Notes: a model not told the origin generated them from the sequence alone. Counted from the stretch's first letter, positions 1 through 10,267 are shown. The stretch is 64,000 nucleotides of DNA from Acinetobacter kyonggiensis (GCF_900107285.1 NZ_FNPK01000007.1:62001-126000), one strand, 5' to 3'. Translations and numbers: made by a program.

Positions 1-511
1 TGTTGCCTTGATTAACGATATTGCCGACCAAACCAACATCTTGGCATTGAATGCAGCAATTCAGGCATCGATGGCAGGTGAAGCAGGTCGTGGTTTCGCC
101 GTGGTAGCGGATGAGGTACAGCGTCTAGCTGAACGTTCAGCATCAGCAACCAAGCAGATTGAAGGTCTGGTAAAAACCATTCAAACAGATACAAACGAAG
201 CTGTAATTTCAATGGAACAAACTACATCTGAGGTTGTTCGTGGTGCGAACTTATCTAAAGATGCGGGCGTGGCATTGGATGAAATTCAAAACGTATCGAG
301 TAACTTGGCGAAATTGATTGCTAACATTTCTGATGCTGCAAAACTACAGTCTGCTTCCGCAGGTCATATTGCAACCACGATGAATGTTGTACAAGAAATT
401 ACATCACAAACGACGACAGCAACATTCGATACAGCACGTTCAGTATCTGAATTGGCAAATATGGCCGAATCGCTACGTGAATCTGTAACTGACTTTAAAT
501 TACCAGACTAA
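1..511 (+). CDS. pilJ: PilJ-type methyl-accepting chemotaxis protein, C-terminal part
   Basis: This is the 3' end of a chemoreceptor gene that begins left of the window; the reading frame opens at base 2. The translation starts inside the conserved signalling hairpin tip ([18 protein letters not shown], then [21 protein letters not shown]), the region that contacts the CheA kinase and CheW adaptors. It then continues as heptad-rich coiled coil to a short tail ending KLPD. In the Pil-Chp system PilJ is the membrane receptor controlling type IV pilus twitching. The next gene is a ChpA/PilL kinase in the same direction, which supports PilJ over a generic receptor. The membrane and ligand domains are outside the window. 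Confidence 0.88.
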   Translation, partial: VALINDIADQTNILALNAAIQASMAGEAGRGFAVVADEVQRLAERSASATKQIEGLVKTIQTDTNEAVISMEQTTSEVVRGANLSKDAGVALDEIQNVSSNLAKLIANISDAAKLQSASAGHIATTMNVVQEITSQTTTATFDTARSVSELANMAESLRESVTDFKLPD

Positions 512-534
512 GGTAAGGCTAAAGCTATGGGGTA

Positions 535-562
535 ATGTGCCTTACTTTCGAGTAAGGCACAT
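535..562 (+). other. Stable UUCG-tetraloop hairpin between pilJ and chpA
   Basis: A perfect 12-bp stem (bases 535-546 pairing with 551-562) closes a TTCG tetraloop at 547-550. No T-run follows, so it does not look like an intrinsic terminator. It lies 23 bases after the pilJ stop. It may be an mRNA 3'-end stabiliser or a processing element that sets different levels of receptor and kinase; that role is inferred. Confidence 0.6.
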
Positions 563-684
563 CAATAAATCACAGATAAAGCATCGACAAGATGAACTTA
601 GCTTCAAAGTTAGGTCTCGTGTGATGGTGATAATTAAGTTTGAGCGCCCTTCTTGGTGGCAGATAAACGTAAGAAGCCTAAGCT

Positions 685-3600
685 ATGAAAGAAATATTAA
701 AAAATTTAGTTGAAACGACTACGCTTCCTGAAGATAGTTATCTTGATCAAGATGCAGAAATTTTAGAAATTTTTGTTGAAGAAATAGAAGAGATCTTCGT
801 TGAATTAAGCACTTTATTTAGCATATGGTTTAAAAGTCCAAGTGATCAAGAAACATTGAGCACAATTCGTCGCCATTTCCATACTCTAAAAGGGTCTGGG
901 CGAATGGTTGGGGCAAAATCATCAGGTGAGTTGGCTTGGACTGTTGAAGATACTTTAAATCGCGCTATTTTGGGTACAATTCCTTTAGATGACAAAGTTC
1001 AATACTTTGCTCAAGCGGTATTTAAGATTTATCAATATAAGCTATACCCAGTTTTTAAGAGCGTTCAGCTTGCTGATATTGATTTGCGACCTTTGGTTTT
1101 ATTGGGTCAGCAAATACAACAAAAATTAAGTTTGGAGCCTGCATTAGAAGAATTACTGGAGCTTTCTACACGTTTAACGACAGAAGAAGATATTACTGGT
1201 TTAGAATTTAAAGATGAAGAATCCAGTACAGTTGCTACTGAAGCAGAAGATAATAATTATATAGAAGAAACAGTTGCTATCTTTATTGAAGAAGCTGAAG
1301 ACCATTTAGCGACGATCGATCAGTTCTTGCAAAATGAAGAAGAGCAGACTCAAGATTATAATGGGCTTATTCGTGCCTTACATACTTTACGTGGTAGTTC
1401 ATCAATGGCTCAAATTGAGCAGATTTTTGAAGCCAGTACTAAAGTAGAAAATTTATTTAAAACCCTATTACAAGACGATATTATTTCTACATCGAATCAA
1501 ACGGCATTACTCATTCAGTATGCTGAGTTTGTACGTGATTATTTACATATTTTAAGACAGGGTCAAACACAAAAACTAGATGCAATTTATGAAACATTTA
1601 ATAATGCATGGAATAATTACGGTTTTGCTTCAACTGAAATAGATGAAGGCGTTAATCCTCAAGGCTTAGTTTCTAAGCTGATTGCATTGAATATTGATTT
1701 GTTATTGGATGCTGAGTTCGAGTTTGAAAAACGTGCAAAAGTTGAATATCCAGAATATATACAAGCTTTAACTGAACAAGCGCAACAATTATTAGATCAT
1801 ACGGATAATCGTGCTGCGATTGGAATTCATCAATTTACCCATGAATTAAAGTTAAGTTATGAAACATTGGTATTAAAGCCAGAACTTTTAAATATTGATT
1901 ATGCGTATGAGTTGTTTGCACAGGCGCATCAAGAATTTATCCATTTGTTTGATACGTTGGCTGCTGGACAACGTGTTATTTTGTCGGCTGATGTTCAGAA
2001 AGTATTAAATGATCTTTCTGCTTTCGTGCAGCAAGATTTCGAGCAGTTTGATGAGGTGGAAGCGCCTGTAGCAACCAGTACAGTATTGGCTGTTGTCGAT
2101 CTTGCGCAGATTTCACAAAAAATCCGTTCTGCTCGCGCTCAAATGCATGCAGCCGATGCGAATCATGATTTTGATACAGATTTGTTGGAGATTTTCTTAG
2201 AAGAAGCCGAAGAGTTATTGGTCGGTATTGACCAAGATTTGAATACTTGGGCGAAGGATCAGACCAATACGGCCTCTTTGAATAATTTAATGCGTTATTT
2301 GCATACCTTAAAAGGTGGTGCAAATATGATTCAAGCGACTCATATTGGTTTGATTTCACATGAGTTAGAGTCAATTTATGAACGTGTGATTCGTAAACAA
2401 ATTGTGGTAACACCACAACTTGTTAGTATTGTCCGTTTAGTACAAGATGATGTTACGGATCGAATTCAAATTATTCGTGAAAATAATATTGACTATGCTG
2501 GCCGTGAATCAATTGAAATTTTACGTAATATTCAAGAGATTGCACAAGGTAAGCTTGTCGGTGTACCTACTCTTGAAATGGTTGCGGCTGAAGTTGAGAC
2601 ATTAGAAGCACCAATTGAAACATTTGCAGTAGAACTTGAGACAGAGCAAGAACCTGTTTTAGCAGATGTAGCGCATTTTGAAAGTCCAGAAGAAAGTATT
2701 CGCTTAATTGCAGAAGAAACTTTCTTAGAAGAAGCTGAAGAAATTCTTGAGTCTACAGACGAGTTCTTAACAAAATGGTTTGAGCAACGAAGCGATCGTA
2801 GCTTGCTTCTTCAATTACAACGTGCAGCCCACAGCCTTAAAGGTGGTGCACGTATGGTTGAAAATGAACCTGTCGCGGCAATTTCATATCAATTAGAAAC
2901 CACGTTTGAACAGTTTGCAGTCCATCACTTTAATTCGAATGCTTACGATTTATTATTACAAACGACATTTTCATGGTTGAAGCAGGCCATCTTTGAGCGT
3001 GATTATAGTAATTTTGATAGTTTAAGATTAAGTTTAGAGTCGATTGAGTTGGTGAATGTCACAGCTCAATTACCAAATCGCGTGGCTCAAGCAAATAGCT
3101 TATCAACGCCTAAAATCTTTGAGTTTATTCAAGGTGATGGTGCTGAACCACCAGCTATGTTGGGTGAGTGGGACTTAAGTTCTCAACAAGACAATAGTAA
3201 TGAGATGATCCGTATTTCTGCCGATTTGGTGGAAAAAATGATCGACTTGTCTGGTGAGAATGCAATTAACCGTTCACGTATTGAAATGGACTTGGGTCAA
3301 ATCGGTAATACCTTAAATGAGATGGAATTGGCGATGAAGCGTTTAGCTGACCAATTACGTCGAATGGAAGGTGAGTTAGAATCACAAATTATTGCCAAAC
3401 ATGGTTCAGAAAATTCACGTTATGCTGATTTTGACCCATTAGAGATGGATCAATATTCATCTTTAAATCAGTTGTCGAAATCTTTGGCGGAATCTGCATC
3501 TGACTTGGTCGATTTTAAAAGGACTTTGGCTGAAAAAATTCGTGATGCTGAAGGCTTACTTTTACAACAATCACGTATTCAGGCAGAGATTCAAGAAAGT

Positions 3601-5040
3601 TTGATGCGTACTCGACTAGTACCATTTTCACGTTTATTGCCTCGTTTACAACGTATTGTTCGTCAGACTTCATCGACCCTTAATCGTCCGACGGAATTGA
3701 TTGTCAATAATACTGAAGGTGAATTGGACCGTACGATTCTTGAACGCTTGGTCACTCCGTTTGAACATATGCTCCGTAATGCGATTGACCACGGTATTGA
3801 AGATACTGAACAGCGTCTGCAAGCTAAAAAAGCAGAAGTTGGTCATATTGAACTCAATATTAGCCGTCAAGGTACTGATGTGTTGGTATCCTTTAGTGAT
3901 GATGGTAAGGGGATTGATGAGTCTAAGATTCAAGAAAAAGCACTTAACTTAGGTTTGATTAAAGCGGATCAATTCCTTGATAAGCAAGAAATTCTTCAAT
4001 TGATTTTCCATCCTGGATTCAGTACTGCGAAAGAAGTGACTCAAATTTCTGGTCGTGGTGTTGGTTTGGATGTGGTTCAAAGTGAAATTAAAGCACTTGG
4101 TGGGCATGTTTCTGTTGACTCTAATCTTGGCGAAGGAACAACATTTACGATTCGAGTCCCAACCACTGTATCCGTTAGTGATGCCTTGATGGTGAAAGCA
4201 GGCGATCAACAATTTGCAATTTCACTTGCTCAAATTGACCGTATTGTACGAATTGCACCTTCAACTCTGGAAGCTTATTTTAATAGTAAAGATGACTTCT
4301 TTAAAATTGATAACACCAATTACAAGTTACGTTATTTATCTGAATTCGTTTCAAATCAGCCATTACCACGCTTAAGCAATATTGCACATTCTTTACCGGT
4401 ATTGTTAATTAAGGGGAATAGTGGTCAAACCATTGCGCTGTTGGTCGATCAGTTGATTGGTTCGCGTGCACAAATTGTAGTGAAACCAATTGGTCAACAA
4501 TTCTCAAGTGTAGGTGTGGTTGCTGGAGCAACGATTTTAGGTAATGGTCAAGTGTGTTTGATTTTAGAAGGTCAAAACATTGCTCGACAAATTCAAGCAA
4601 CACAACGCATTAAACATATTGCTGATTCGCGAGATTTGTCACGACACAATAATGCACGTCGTTTAATTATGATTGTCGATGACTCGGTGACTGTACGTAA
4701 GGTGACTTCACGTTTACTCGAACGTCAAGGTTATGATGTGGTGACGGCTAAAGATGGTGTCGATGCGATAGAACAACTTGAAAATGTGAAACCTGATTTA
4801 ATGTTGCTCGATATTGAAATGCCACGGATGGATGGTTTTGAAGTCACGAATTTGGTACGTCATCATGAGGTGCATCAAAATTTACCAATTATTATGATTA
4901 CATCAAGAACGGGTGAGAAGCATCGTGAACGCGCATTCAGTCTTGGGGTGACACATTATATGGGTAAACCATTCCAAGAAGCAGAATTGCTAAGTAATGT
5001 TGAAAATTTGTTAGACGCTAGTCAGGGGGCAACTAAATGA
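685..5040 (+). CDS. chpA: ChpA/PilL hybrid chemotaxis histidine kinase of the Pil-Chp system
   Basis: This 1451-residue CheA-family kinase signals from PilJ to the pilus response regulators. Four Hpt-type modules have candidate phospho-acceptor histidines: H66 (HTLKGSG), H233 (HTLRGSS), H540 (HTLKGG) and H716 (HSLKGG). A dimerisation segment follows. The ATPase domain has its N-box near N1032 (RNAIDHGIE), the G1 box DDGKGID and the later motif GRGVGLDVV. A CheW-like domain spans about 1160-1310. A C-terminal receiver domain spans about 1325-1445, with acidic pocket VDDS and phospho-acceptor D1376 in LLLDIEMPRMDG. Pseudomonas ChpA carries more Hpt-like modules, so this is a shorter version. 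The stop overlaps the next start as ATGA. Confidence 0.95.
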   Translation: MKEILKNLVETTTLPEDSYLDQDAEILEIFVEEIEEIFVELSTLFSIWFKSPSDQETLSTIRRHFHTLKGSGRMVGAKSSGELAWTVEDTLNRAILGTIPLDDKVQYFAQAVFKIYQYKLYPVFKSVQLADIDLRPLVLLGQQIQQKLSLEPALEELLELSTRLTTEEDITGLEFKDEESSTVATEAEDNNYIEETVAIFIEEAEDHLATIDQFLQNEEEQTQDYNGLIRALHTLRGSSSMAQIEQIFEASTKVENLFKTLLQDDIISTSNQTALLIQYAEFVRDYLHILRQGQTQKLDAIYETFNNAWNNYGFASTEIDEGVNPQGLVSKLIALNIDLLLDAEFEFEKRAKVEYPEYIQALTEQAQQLLDHTDNRAAIGIHQFTHELKLSYETLVLKPELLNIDYAYELFAQAHQEFIHLFDTLAAGQRVILSADVQKVLNDLSAFVQQDFEQFDEVEAPVATSTVLAVVDLAQISQKIRSARAQMHAADANHDFDTDLLEIFLEEAEELLVGIDQDLNTWAKDQTNTASLNNLMRYLHTLKGGANMIQATHIGLISHELESIYERVIRKQIVVTPQLVSIVRLVQDDVTDRIQIIRENNIDYAGRESIEILRNIQEIAQGKLVGVPTLEMVAAEVETLEAPIETFAVELETEQEPVLADVAHFESPEESIRLIAEETFLEEAEEILESTDEFLTKWFEQRSDRSLLLQLQRAAHSLKGGARMVENEPVAAISYQLETTFEQFAVHHFNSNAYDLLLQTTFSWLKQAIFERDYSNFDSLRLSLESIELVNVTAQLPNRVAQANSLSTPKIFEFIQGDGAEPPAMLGEWDLSSQQDNSNEMIRISADLVEKMIDLSGENAINRSRIEMDLGQIGNTLNEMELAMKRLADQLRRMEGELESQIIAKHGSENSRYADFDPLEMDQYSSLNQLSKSLAESASDLVDFKRTLAEKIRDAEGLLLQQSRIQAEIQESLMRTRLVPFSRLLPRLQRIVRQTSSTLNRPTELIVNNTEGELDRTILERLVTPFEHMLRNAIDHGIEDTEQRLQAKKAEVGHIELNISRQGTDVLVSFSDDGKGIDESKIQEKALNLGLIKADQFLDKQEILQLIFHPGFSTAKEVTQISGRGVGLDVVQSEIKALGGHVSVDSNLGEGTTFTIRVPTTVSVSDALMVKAGDQQFAISLAQIDRIVRIAPSTLEAYFNSKDDFFKIDNTNYKLRYLSEFVSNQPLPRLSNIAHSLPVLLIKGNSGQTIALLVDQLIGSRAQIVVKPIGQQFSSVGVVAGATILGNGQVCLILEGQNIARQIQATQRIKHIADSRDLSRHNNARRLIMIVDDSVTVRKVTSRLLERQGYDVVTAKDGVDAIEQLENVKPDLMLLDIEMPRMDGFEVTNLVRHHEVHQNLPIIMITSRTGEKHRERAFSLGVTHYMGKPFQEAELLSNVENLLDASQGATK

Positions 5041-5495
5041 GCCAAAATAGTGTTTCCAGCTCTGCTGTTGATAAAATGACGCAACAAGAGTTGCATCACC
5101 TTATTACAGTATCAACTGGTTTTATTGATGCCTATATTATTGACTGTCATGGTAAAGATGCGATGTTATTACCACAAAACATTGTTTTGTCGGCACTCGA
5201 TAGTGCCACAGATGTGTCCTTTGTGGAGTGGCATGAGCTTAAATTGCCGGTTTATGCGGTGAATAATCCTGAGCATAAAGCTGGAGTTGCGTTGGTTATT
5301 GAAGGCGATGATGTGAGTCAGCGTTTTGCATTAATGTGTAATGAGATGCCAAAAACCATCCGTTTACGTATTTCTGAAGTCGTTGATGAAGAACATGCTT
5401 TAAGTGATCCAACGGTATTCCAATATGTGCGTATGGCTGATCAAGTTTTTCACATACCCAATTTAGCCCAAATTCAATCATCTTTAGGCTTTTAA
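5037..5495 (+). CDS. Small CheW-like protein of the Pil-Chp operon (ChpC-like)
   Basis: This is a 152-residue soluble protein translationally coupled to chpA: its ATG overlaps the chpA TGA by four bases. The middle reads as alternating beta strands (DAMLLPQNIVLSAL, WHELKLPVYAV, AGVALVIEGD, RFALMCNEMPKTIRLRISEV). This resembles the CheW fold, in which one conserved stretch packs against the kinase and receptors. Family membership is inferred from this pattern plus position, since Pil-Chp clusters often end with a ChpC/CheW-like adaptor. A hairpin terminator follows within 60 bases, so this is the last gene of the operon. Confidence 0.65.
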   Translation: MSQNSVSSSAVDKMTQQELHHLITVSTGFIDAYIIDCHGKDAMLLPQNIVLSALDSATDVSFVEWHELKLPVYAVNNPEHKAGVALVIEGDDVSQRFALMCNEMPKTIRLRISEVVDEEHALSDPTVFQYVRMADQVFHIPNLAQIQSSLGF

Positions 5496-5524
5496 TTGTA
5501 TTGAGTATTTCAAATACGAGACCC

Positions 5525-5557
5525 AAAAAAAGGAACTGTTTATCGTTCCTTTTTTTG
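5525..5557. terminator. Bidirectional terminator between the chp operon and dapE
   Basis: The stem AGGAAC (5531-5536) pairs with GTTCCT (5545-5550). An A-run precedes it and a T-run follows, so it can serve both the chp operon on the plus strand and dapE on the minus strand. Confidence 0.85.
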
Positions 5558-5568
5558 TTTTTTGGATT

Positions 5569-6967
<1,399 letters not shown>

Positions 6968-7154
6968 CATCATCTCCAAGTGTGAATCATTATTTTGATG
7001 TGGTTTTAGGTTAATTAATGCTCAATGTAAACAATATGAGTTTTTGATGGTAGAAAAGTAACCAATTGTTATGCGTTAGAGAGATTTTAAAGTCATTGTG
7101 ACAATACAATTCATTCTTCAAATGTTAAGCAATTCAAATATCTCTTTTATCAGG

Positions 7155-8024
7155 TTATCTTTTAAAACCTTGAGAAAGTAGCGCTGCATTTCTAAACATA
7201 TAGATATGAGATTGATCTTGTTGTTGATATAGGCCATTGATCCACCAATGTGCAGTTTTACTACTTAAATCCGCTTGTGGGCAAATCCATTCCTGACGTT
7301 GTAAGCGATAAAATGCGGAGTCTTGAGCAGGAATCACACTTCCCCAACAGCCTAAGCGCCGTTGTGAATTCACCCAAGTTGGAATGGGGTTTTGTGAGTG
7401 CTCAATAGGAAGATAAAGTTGACCTTTTAAGACCACAAAGCGTTGTTCAATCTGATATTCAAGCGCATCTTCAAATTGAAATTGTTTCTGGCTAAAGTGA
7501 TTTAATTTTCGTAGCAATGTGTCACTACGATTCAAGCCGTACCAATAAGCGAGAGAAAAATCCCGTTCCGCCAAATAATATTTTAAAGCCACTTCCCAGT
7601 GTTCAATTTTATTGCTTTCTGTATTGCGCAATAGAAAGTCGAGTTCACCTAAAGTTTTAGGCCCTGCAATTTTTTGAATACTATGACCCAGCAATTCATA
7701 GGGGTGATAGCTGTGATCGAGTAACCAAAACCAGATAAACATTTCAAAACGTAGACCTAAACGGGTACTTTTTAGCTGTTGTAAAAAGGCTTCTAATTCT
7801 TGAGGATGTTGATCTAAATGAAGCAATCTGGAGTGATAATGTTGAAAATGCGTTGCCCATGTTTCAGTGTTATGCAGTTCAAAGGTATGTTTTAGCTCCA
7901 ATTCAGGAGGAATAGAACTTAAAGTATTTGGACTGCATACGCAAAATGCCAACTGCCTAACCAATAGATTTTTAAATTGAAGCCAAGGTTCATGAAGATC
8001 AGAAGCTTGATTTAAAGCAAACAT
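7155..8024 (-). CDS. DUF1853 family protein
   Basis: This is a soluble protein of about 289 residues. It has the DUF1853 pattern: an N-terminal VRQLAFCVCSPNTL segment, a central GPKTLGELDFLLRN motif followed by HWEVALKYYL, and a C-terminal WICPQADL...WWINGLY segment. The GELDFL and E-x-A-x-K-Y elements resemble a restriction-endonuclease-like core (E/D...E-x-K), but function is unknown and catalysis is speculative. I chose the ATG at 8024 (MFALNQASDLHEPW). A GTG at 8084 in frame would add 20 residues but falls in the promoter region of the divergent gene. Confidence 0.78.
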   Translation of the reverse strand: MFALNQASDLHEPWLQFKNLLVRQLAFCVCSPNTLSSIPPELELKHTFELHNTETWATHFQHYHSRLLHLDQHPQELEAFLQQLKSTRLGLRFEMFIWFWLLDHSYHPYELLGHSIQKIAGPKTLGELDFLLRNTESNKIEHWEVALKYYLAERDFSLAYWYGLNRSDTLLRKLNHFSQKQFQFEDALEYQIEQRFVVLKGQLYLPIEHSQNPIPTWVNSQRRLGCWGSVIPAQDSAFYRLQRQEWICPQADLSSKTAHWWINGLYQQQDQSHIYMFRNAALLSQGFKR

Positions 8025-8120
8025 AGAAACACCCAGCGCTAAATTAAAAAGTGCAGAATTACAACGGATCACAGATAAAAACACTTTATACTACCGCAAT
8101 TAGTTGTATAGGGCAGTGCT

Positions 8121-8519
8121 ATGAAAATGTTGTTTTGGCGGAGTTTAGTGATGATTTTTGTCATTCTAGGCTTTATCGGAGCGCTTTTACCGGGTATGCC
8201 AACAACAGTATTTCTTATTTTAGCAGCTTGGGCCGCATCAAAAGGCTGGCCACAAATGGATGAATGGTTACTCAATCATCCTAAGTATGGTCAAACCTTA
8301 AGAGCATGGCGTGAAAGCGGGACTGTGCCGCGCAAAGCGAAATGGTTCGCCAGTATCATGATGTTGATCAGCGCTATGCTGATGCTATTGACCAACGCGC
8401 CTGTGTTGGTCAAAGTGTTTACAGACTTGATTATGTTAAGCGTAGCAATTTGGTTGTGGCTACGTCCTGAACCTTTGACTGTACAGATTAAAAAACCACA
8501 GATTAAAGAGCCTGAGTAA
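8121..8519 (+). CDS. YbaN-like inner-membrane protein (DUF454)
   Basis: This 132-residue membrane protein has the DUF454 signature: a first membrane helix running into FIGALLPGMPTTVFLILAAW, then ASKGWPQMDEWLLNHPKYG and a WRESGTVPRKAKW loop. Two more hydrophobic segments follow (SIMMLISAMLMLL and DLIMLSVAIWLWL). The invariant Pro-rich LLPGMPTT loop and the HP-x-(Y/F)-G motif are clear. The biochemical role is not known. It is followed eight bases later by the L,D-transpeptidase-fold gene, probably co-transcribed. Confidence 0.85.
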   Translation: MKMLFWRSLVMIFVILGFIGALLPGMPTTVFLILAAWAASKGWPQMDEWLLNHPKYGQTLRAWRESGTVPRKAKWFASIMMLISAMLMLLTNAPVLVKVFTDLIMLSVAIWLWLRPEPLTVQIKKPQIKEPE

Positions 8520-8527
8520 TACATATC

Positions 8528-9058
8528 ATGTCATATTCTTTAGCACACGCAGATGTCTGGATTGATTTAGCAGAGCAAACCTTAACTTTACCGAAGCATA
8601 ATAAATGTTATCTGATTTCTTCAGGTCAAAATGGCATAGGTGAGCAAGAAAATACAGGGAAGACACCCAGAGGTTGGCATAAGATTGCGCTTAAATTTGG
8701 TCAGACAGCGCCTCAAAATGCAGTCTTTATTGCCAGACAAGAAACGGGTGAAGTTTATGATGAAGCTCTAGCGGCAGAATTTCCTGAACGGGATTGGATT
8801 TTATCTCGTATTCTTTGGTTAAGTGGCTTAGAAGATAACTTTAATAAAGGTGAGGGATGCGACACTTTTAAACGCTATATTTATATACATGGTACGCCAG
8901 ACAGCGAACCGATGGGCATTCCCATGTCGCATGGCTGTATTCGTATGCGTAATCAGGATGTGATTGAATTATTTGATCTGATTGCTGAAGAGGCTTTAGT
9001 TTTTATTTCCGAACATAAATTAAATTTAGCGGACTTGGAAATCAGTATAAATAGATAA
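8528..9058 (+). CDS. L,D-transpeptidase (YkuD-fold) family protein
   Basis: This 176-residue protein carries the YkuD catalytic signature: YIHGTPDSEPMGIPMSHGCIRM, read as H...SHGC with the nucleophile at C137 and arginine two residues later. Family members crosslink or modify peptidoglycan via 3-3 bonds, or attach or cleave lipoproteins. No signal peptide is visible at this start (MSYSLAHADVWIDLAEQTL), unlike periplasmic relatives, so the compartment is uncertain. Early residues DVWIDLAEQTLTL and CYLISSG form the usual first strands. It closely follows the YbaN-like gene. Confidence 0.87.
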   Translation: MSYSLAHADVWIDLAEQTLTLPKHNKCYLISSGQNGIGEQENTGKTPRGWHKIALKFGQTAPQNAVFIARQETGEVYDEALAAEFPERDWILSRILWLSGLEDNFNKGEGCDTFKRYIYIHGTPDSEPMGIPMSHGCIRMRNQDVIELFDLIAEEALVFISEHKLNLADLEISINR

Positions 9059-9251
9059 AACTGCATCTCAGAATAAAATGATTTACTGTTTATTCAAAAA
9101 TATGAATATTTGTTGAGTAAAAATTAGGCGATTAATTTAGCTGTTTTTTAGTAAAATCCTAAATAAGTTGCAGAAATTGTTTGTTTTTATAGCGAATCAC
9201 CTATTTTTTAATCACTCAAACATAAAAAACTCAAAACAGGCAGAAAAGCGT

Positions 9252-9279
9252 TTGACAGGCTGCATAGATTCTCTATAAT
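9252..9279 (+). promoter_or_regulatory. Promoter of the tRNA-Val/tRNA-Asp cluster
   Basis: A perfect -35 TTGACA (9252-9257) and a perfect -10 TATAAT (9274-9279) are separated by 16 bases and lie 27 bases before the first tRNA. This fits strong stable-RNA transcription. Confidence 0.88.
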
Positions 9280-9306
9280 GCACCACACAAACGATGAAGT
9301 CGTAAA

Positions 9307-9382
9307 GGGCGCTTAGCTCAGTTGGTAGAGCGTCTGCCTTACAAGCAGAATGTCGGCGGTTCGATCCCGTCAGCGCCCACCA
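9307..9382 (+). tRNA. tRNA-Val (anticodon UAC), copy 1
   Basis: This 76-base gene has acceptor stem GGGCGCT pairing with AGCGCCC, anticodon loop CTTACAA (anticodon TAC), a GGTTCGATCC T-arm and an encoded CCA end. It is the first gene of the cluster. Confidence 0.97.
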
Positions 9383-9407
9383 AGTCTTTACGTTAGGTAC
9401 TTAAAGT

Positions 9408-9484
9408 GCAGCGGTAGTTCAGTTGGTTAGAATATCGGCCTGTCACGCCGAGGGTCGCGGGTTCGAGTCCCGTCCGCTGCGCCA
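9408..9484 (+). tRNA. tRNA-Asp (anticodon GUC), copy 1
   Basis: This 77-base gene has acceptor stem GCAGCGG pairing with CCGCTGC, anticodon loop CTGTCAC (anticodon GTC), a GGGTTCGAGTCCC T-arm and encoded GCCA. Confidence 0.97.
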
Positions 9485-9534
9485 CTTTAGTTCTTAATAA
9501 ATTGTTTGTACTTTAATAGCGATATTATGTAAGT

Positions 9535-9611
9535 GCAGCGGTAGTTCAGTTGGTTAGAATATCGGCCTGTCACGCCGAGGGTCGCGGGTTCGAGTCCCGT
9601 CCGCTGCGCCA
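9535..9611 (+). tRNA. tRNA-Asp (anticodon GUC), copy 2
   Basis: The sequence appears identical to copy 1 of tRNA-Asp and carries an encoded CCA end. The 50-base spacer before it is AT-rich. Confidence 0.97.
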
Positions 9612-9632
9612 TTTACATGATAGACCTTTTAA

Positions 9633-9708
9633 GGGCGCTTAGCTCAGTTGGTAGAGCGTCTGCCTTACAAGCAGAATGTCGGCGGTTCGATCCCGTCAGC
9701 GCCCACCA
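9633..9708 (+). tRNA. tRNA-Val (anticodon UAC), copy 2
   Basis: The sequence appears identical to the first tRNA-Val. It is separated from the preceding tRNA-Asp by 21 bases. Confidence 0.97.
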
Positions 9709-9721
9709 GATTTTTTGTGAT

Positions 9722-9798
9722 GCAGCGGTAGTTCAGTTGGTTAGAATATCGGCCTGTCACGCCGAGGGTCGCGGGTTCGAGTCCCGTCCGCTGCGCCA
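9722..9798 (+). tRNA. tRNA-Asp (anticodon GUC), copy 3
   Basis: The sequence appears identical to the other tRNA-Asp copies. Only 13 bases separate it from the preceding tRNA-Val, so both must be cut from one precursor. Confidence 0.97.
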
Positions 9799-9827
9799 TC
9801 TTAAAATCGAAATGTTAGACCCTTTAA

Positions 9828-9903
9828 GGGCGCTTAGCTCAGTTGGTAGAGCGTCTGCCTTACAAGCAGAATGTCGGCGGTTCGATCCCGTCAGCGCCCA
9901 CCA
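9828..9903 (+). tRNA. tRNA-Val (anticodon UAC), copy 3
   Basis: The sequence appears identical to the other tRNA-Val copies, with an encoded CCA end. Confidence 0.97.
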
Positions 9904-9940
9904 TATCTTCGGATATAAAACTTAGTGATAAGTTTACAAT

Positions 9941-10017
9941 GCAGCGGTAGTTCAGTTGGTTAGAATATCGGCCTGTCACGCCGAGGGTCGCGGGTTCGAG
10001 TCCCGTCCGCTGCGCCA
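9941..10017 (+). tRNA. tRNA-Asp (anticodon GUC), copy 4
   Basis: The sequence appears identical to the other tRNA-Asp copies. A 100-base spacer follows before the last tRNA-Val. Confidence 0.97.
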
Positions 10018-10088
10018 TTTTTCAAACATCCTGATTTTGAAAAATGTGTGACATTAGCATAGATTACGCACAGCGTTGGTCTTGCATC

Positions 10089-10111
10089 AAAAATTCAATT
10101 CTTGAATTTTT
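10089..10111 (+). other. AT-rich perfect hairpin before the last tRNA-Val
   Basis: A 10-bp stem, AAAAATTCAA (10089-10098) with TTGAATTTTT (10102-10111), closes a three-base loop just before the final tRNA. It could be a weak terminator or a processing structure. Confidence 0.4.
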
Positions 10112-10117
10112 TCTTCA

Positions 10118-10193
10118 GGGCGCTTAGCTCAGTTGGTAGAGCGTCTGCCTTACAAGCAGAATGTCGGCGGTTCGATCCCGTCAGCGCCCACCA
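10118..10193 (+). tRNA. tRNA-Val (anticodon UAC), copy 4
   Basis: The sequence appears identical to the other tRNA-Val copies. It is the last gene of the cluster, seven bases after the AT-rich hairpin. Confidence 0.97.
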
Positions 10194-10267
10194 TATATTC
10201 TCCTTGCTCAAATTCTGTTTTTTTCATAGAATCTCAAGCCTATAATAATTTTAAATATTGAAAAACT

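Noticed and set aside
1976..2416. A 146-codon minus-strand frame inside chpA
   Set aside because: Antisense shadow of a strongly supported coding region with low-complexity composition and no ribosome site.
3701..3952. An 83-codon plus-strand frame inside chpA
   Set aside because: Out-of-frame overlap with the conserved ATPase domain; no independent signals.
9617..9925. An open frame of 102 codons on the plus strand through the tRNA region
   Set aside because: It reads straight through tRNA-Val and tRNA-Asp genes and repeats the same peptide each time; it is a translation of structural RNA.
9307..10193. Regular repeated units that could be mistaken for a CRISPR array
   Set aside because: The repeats are complete tRNA genes of 76-77 bases with acceptor stems and CCA ends; spacers vary in length and no cas genes are near.
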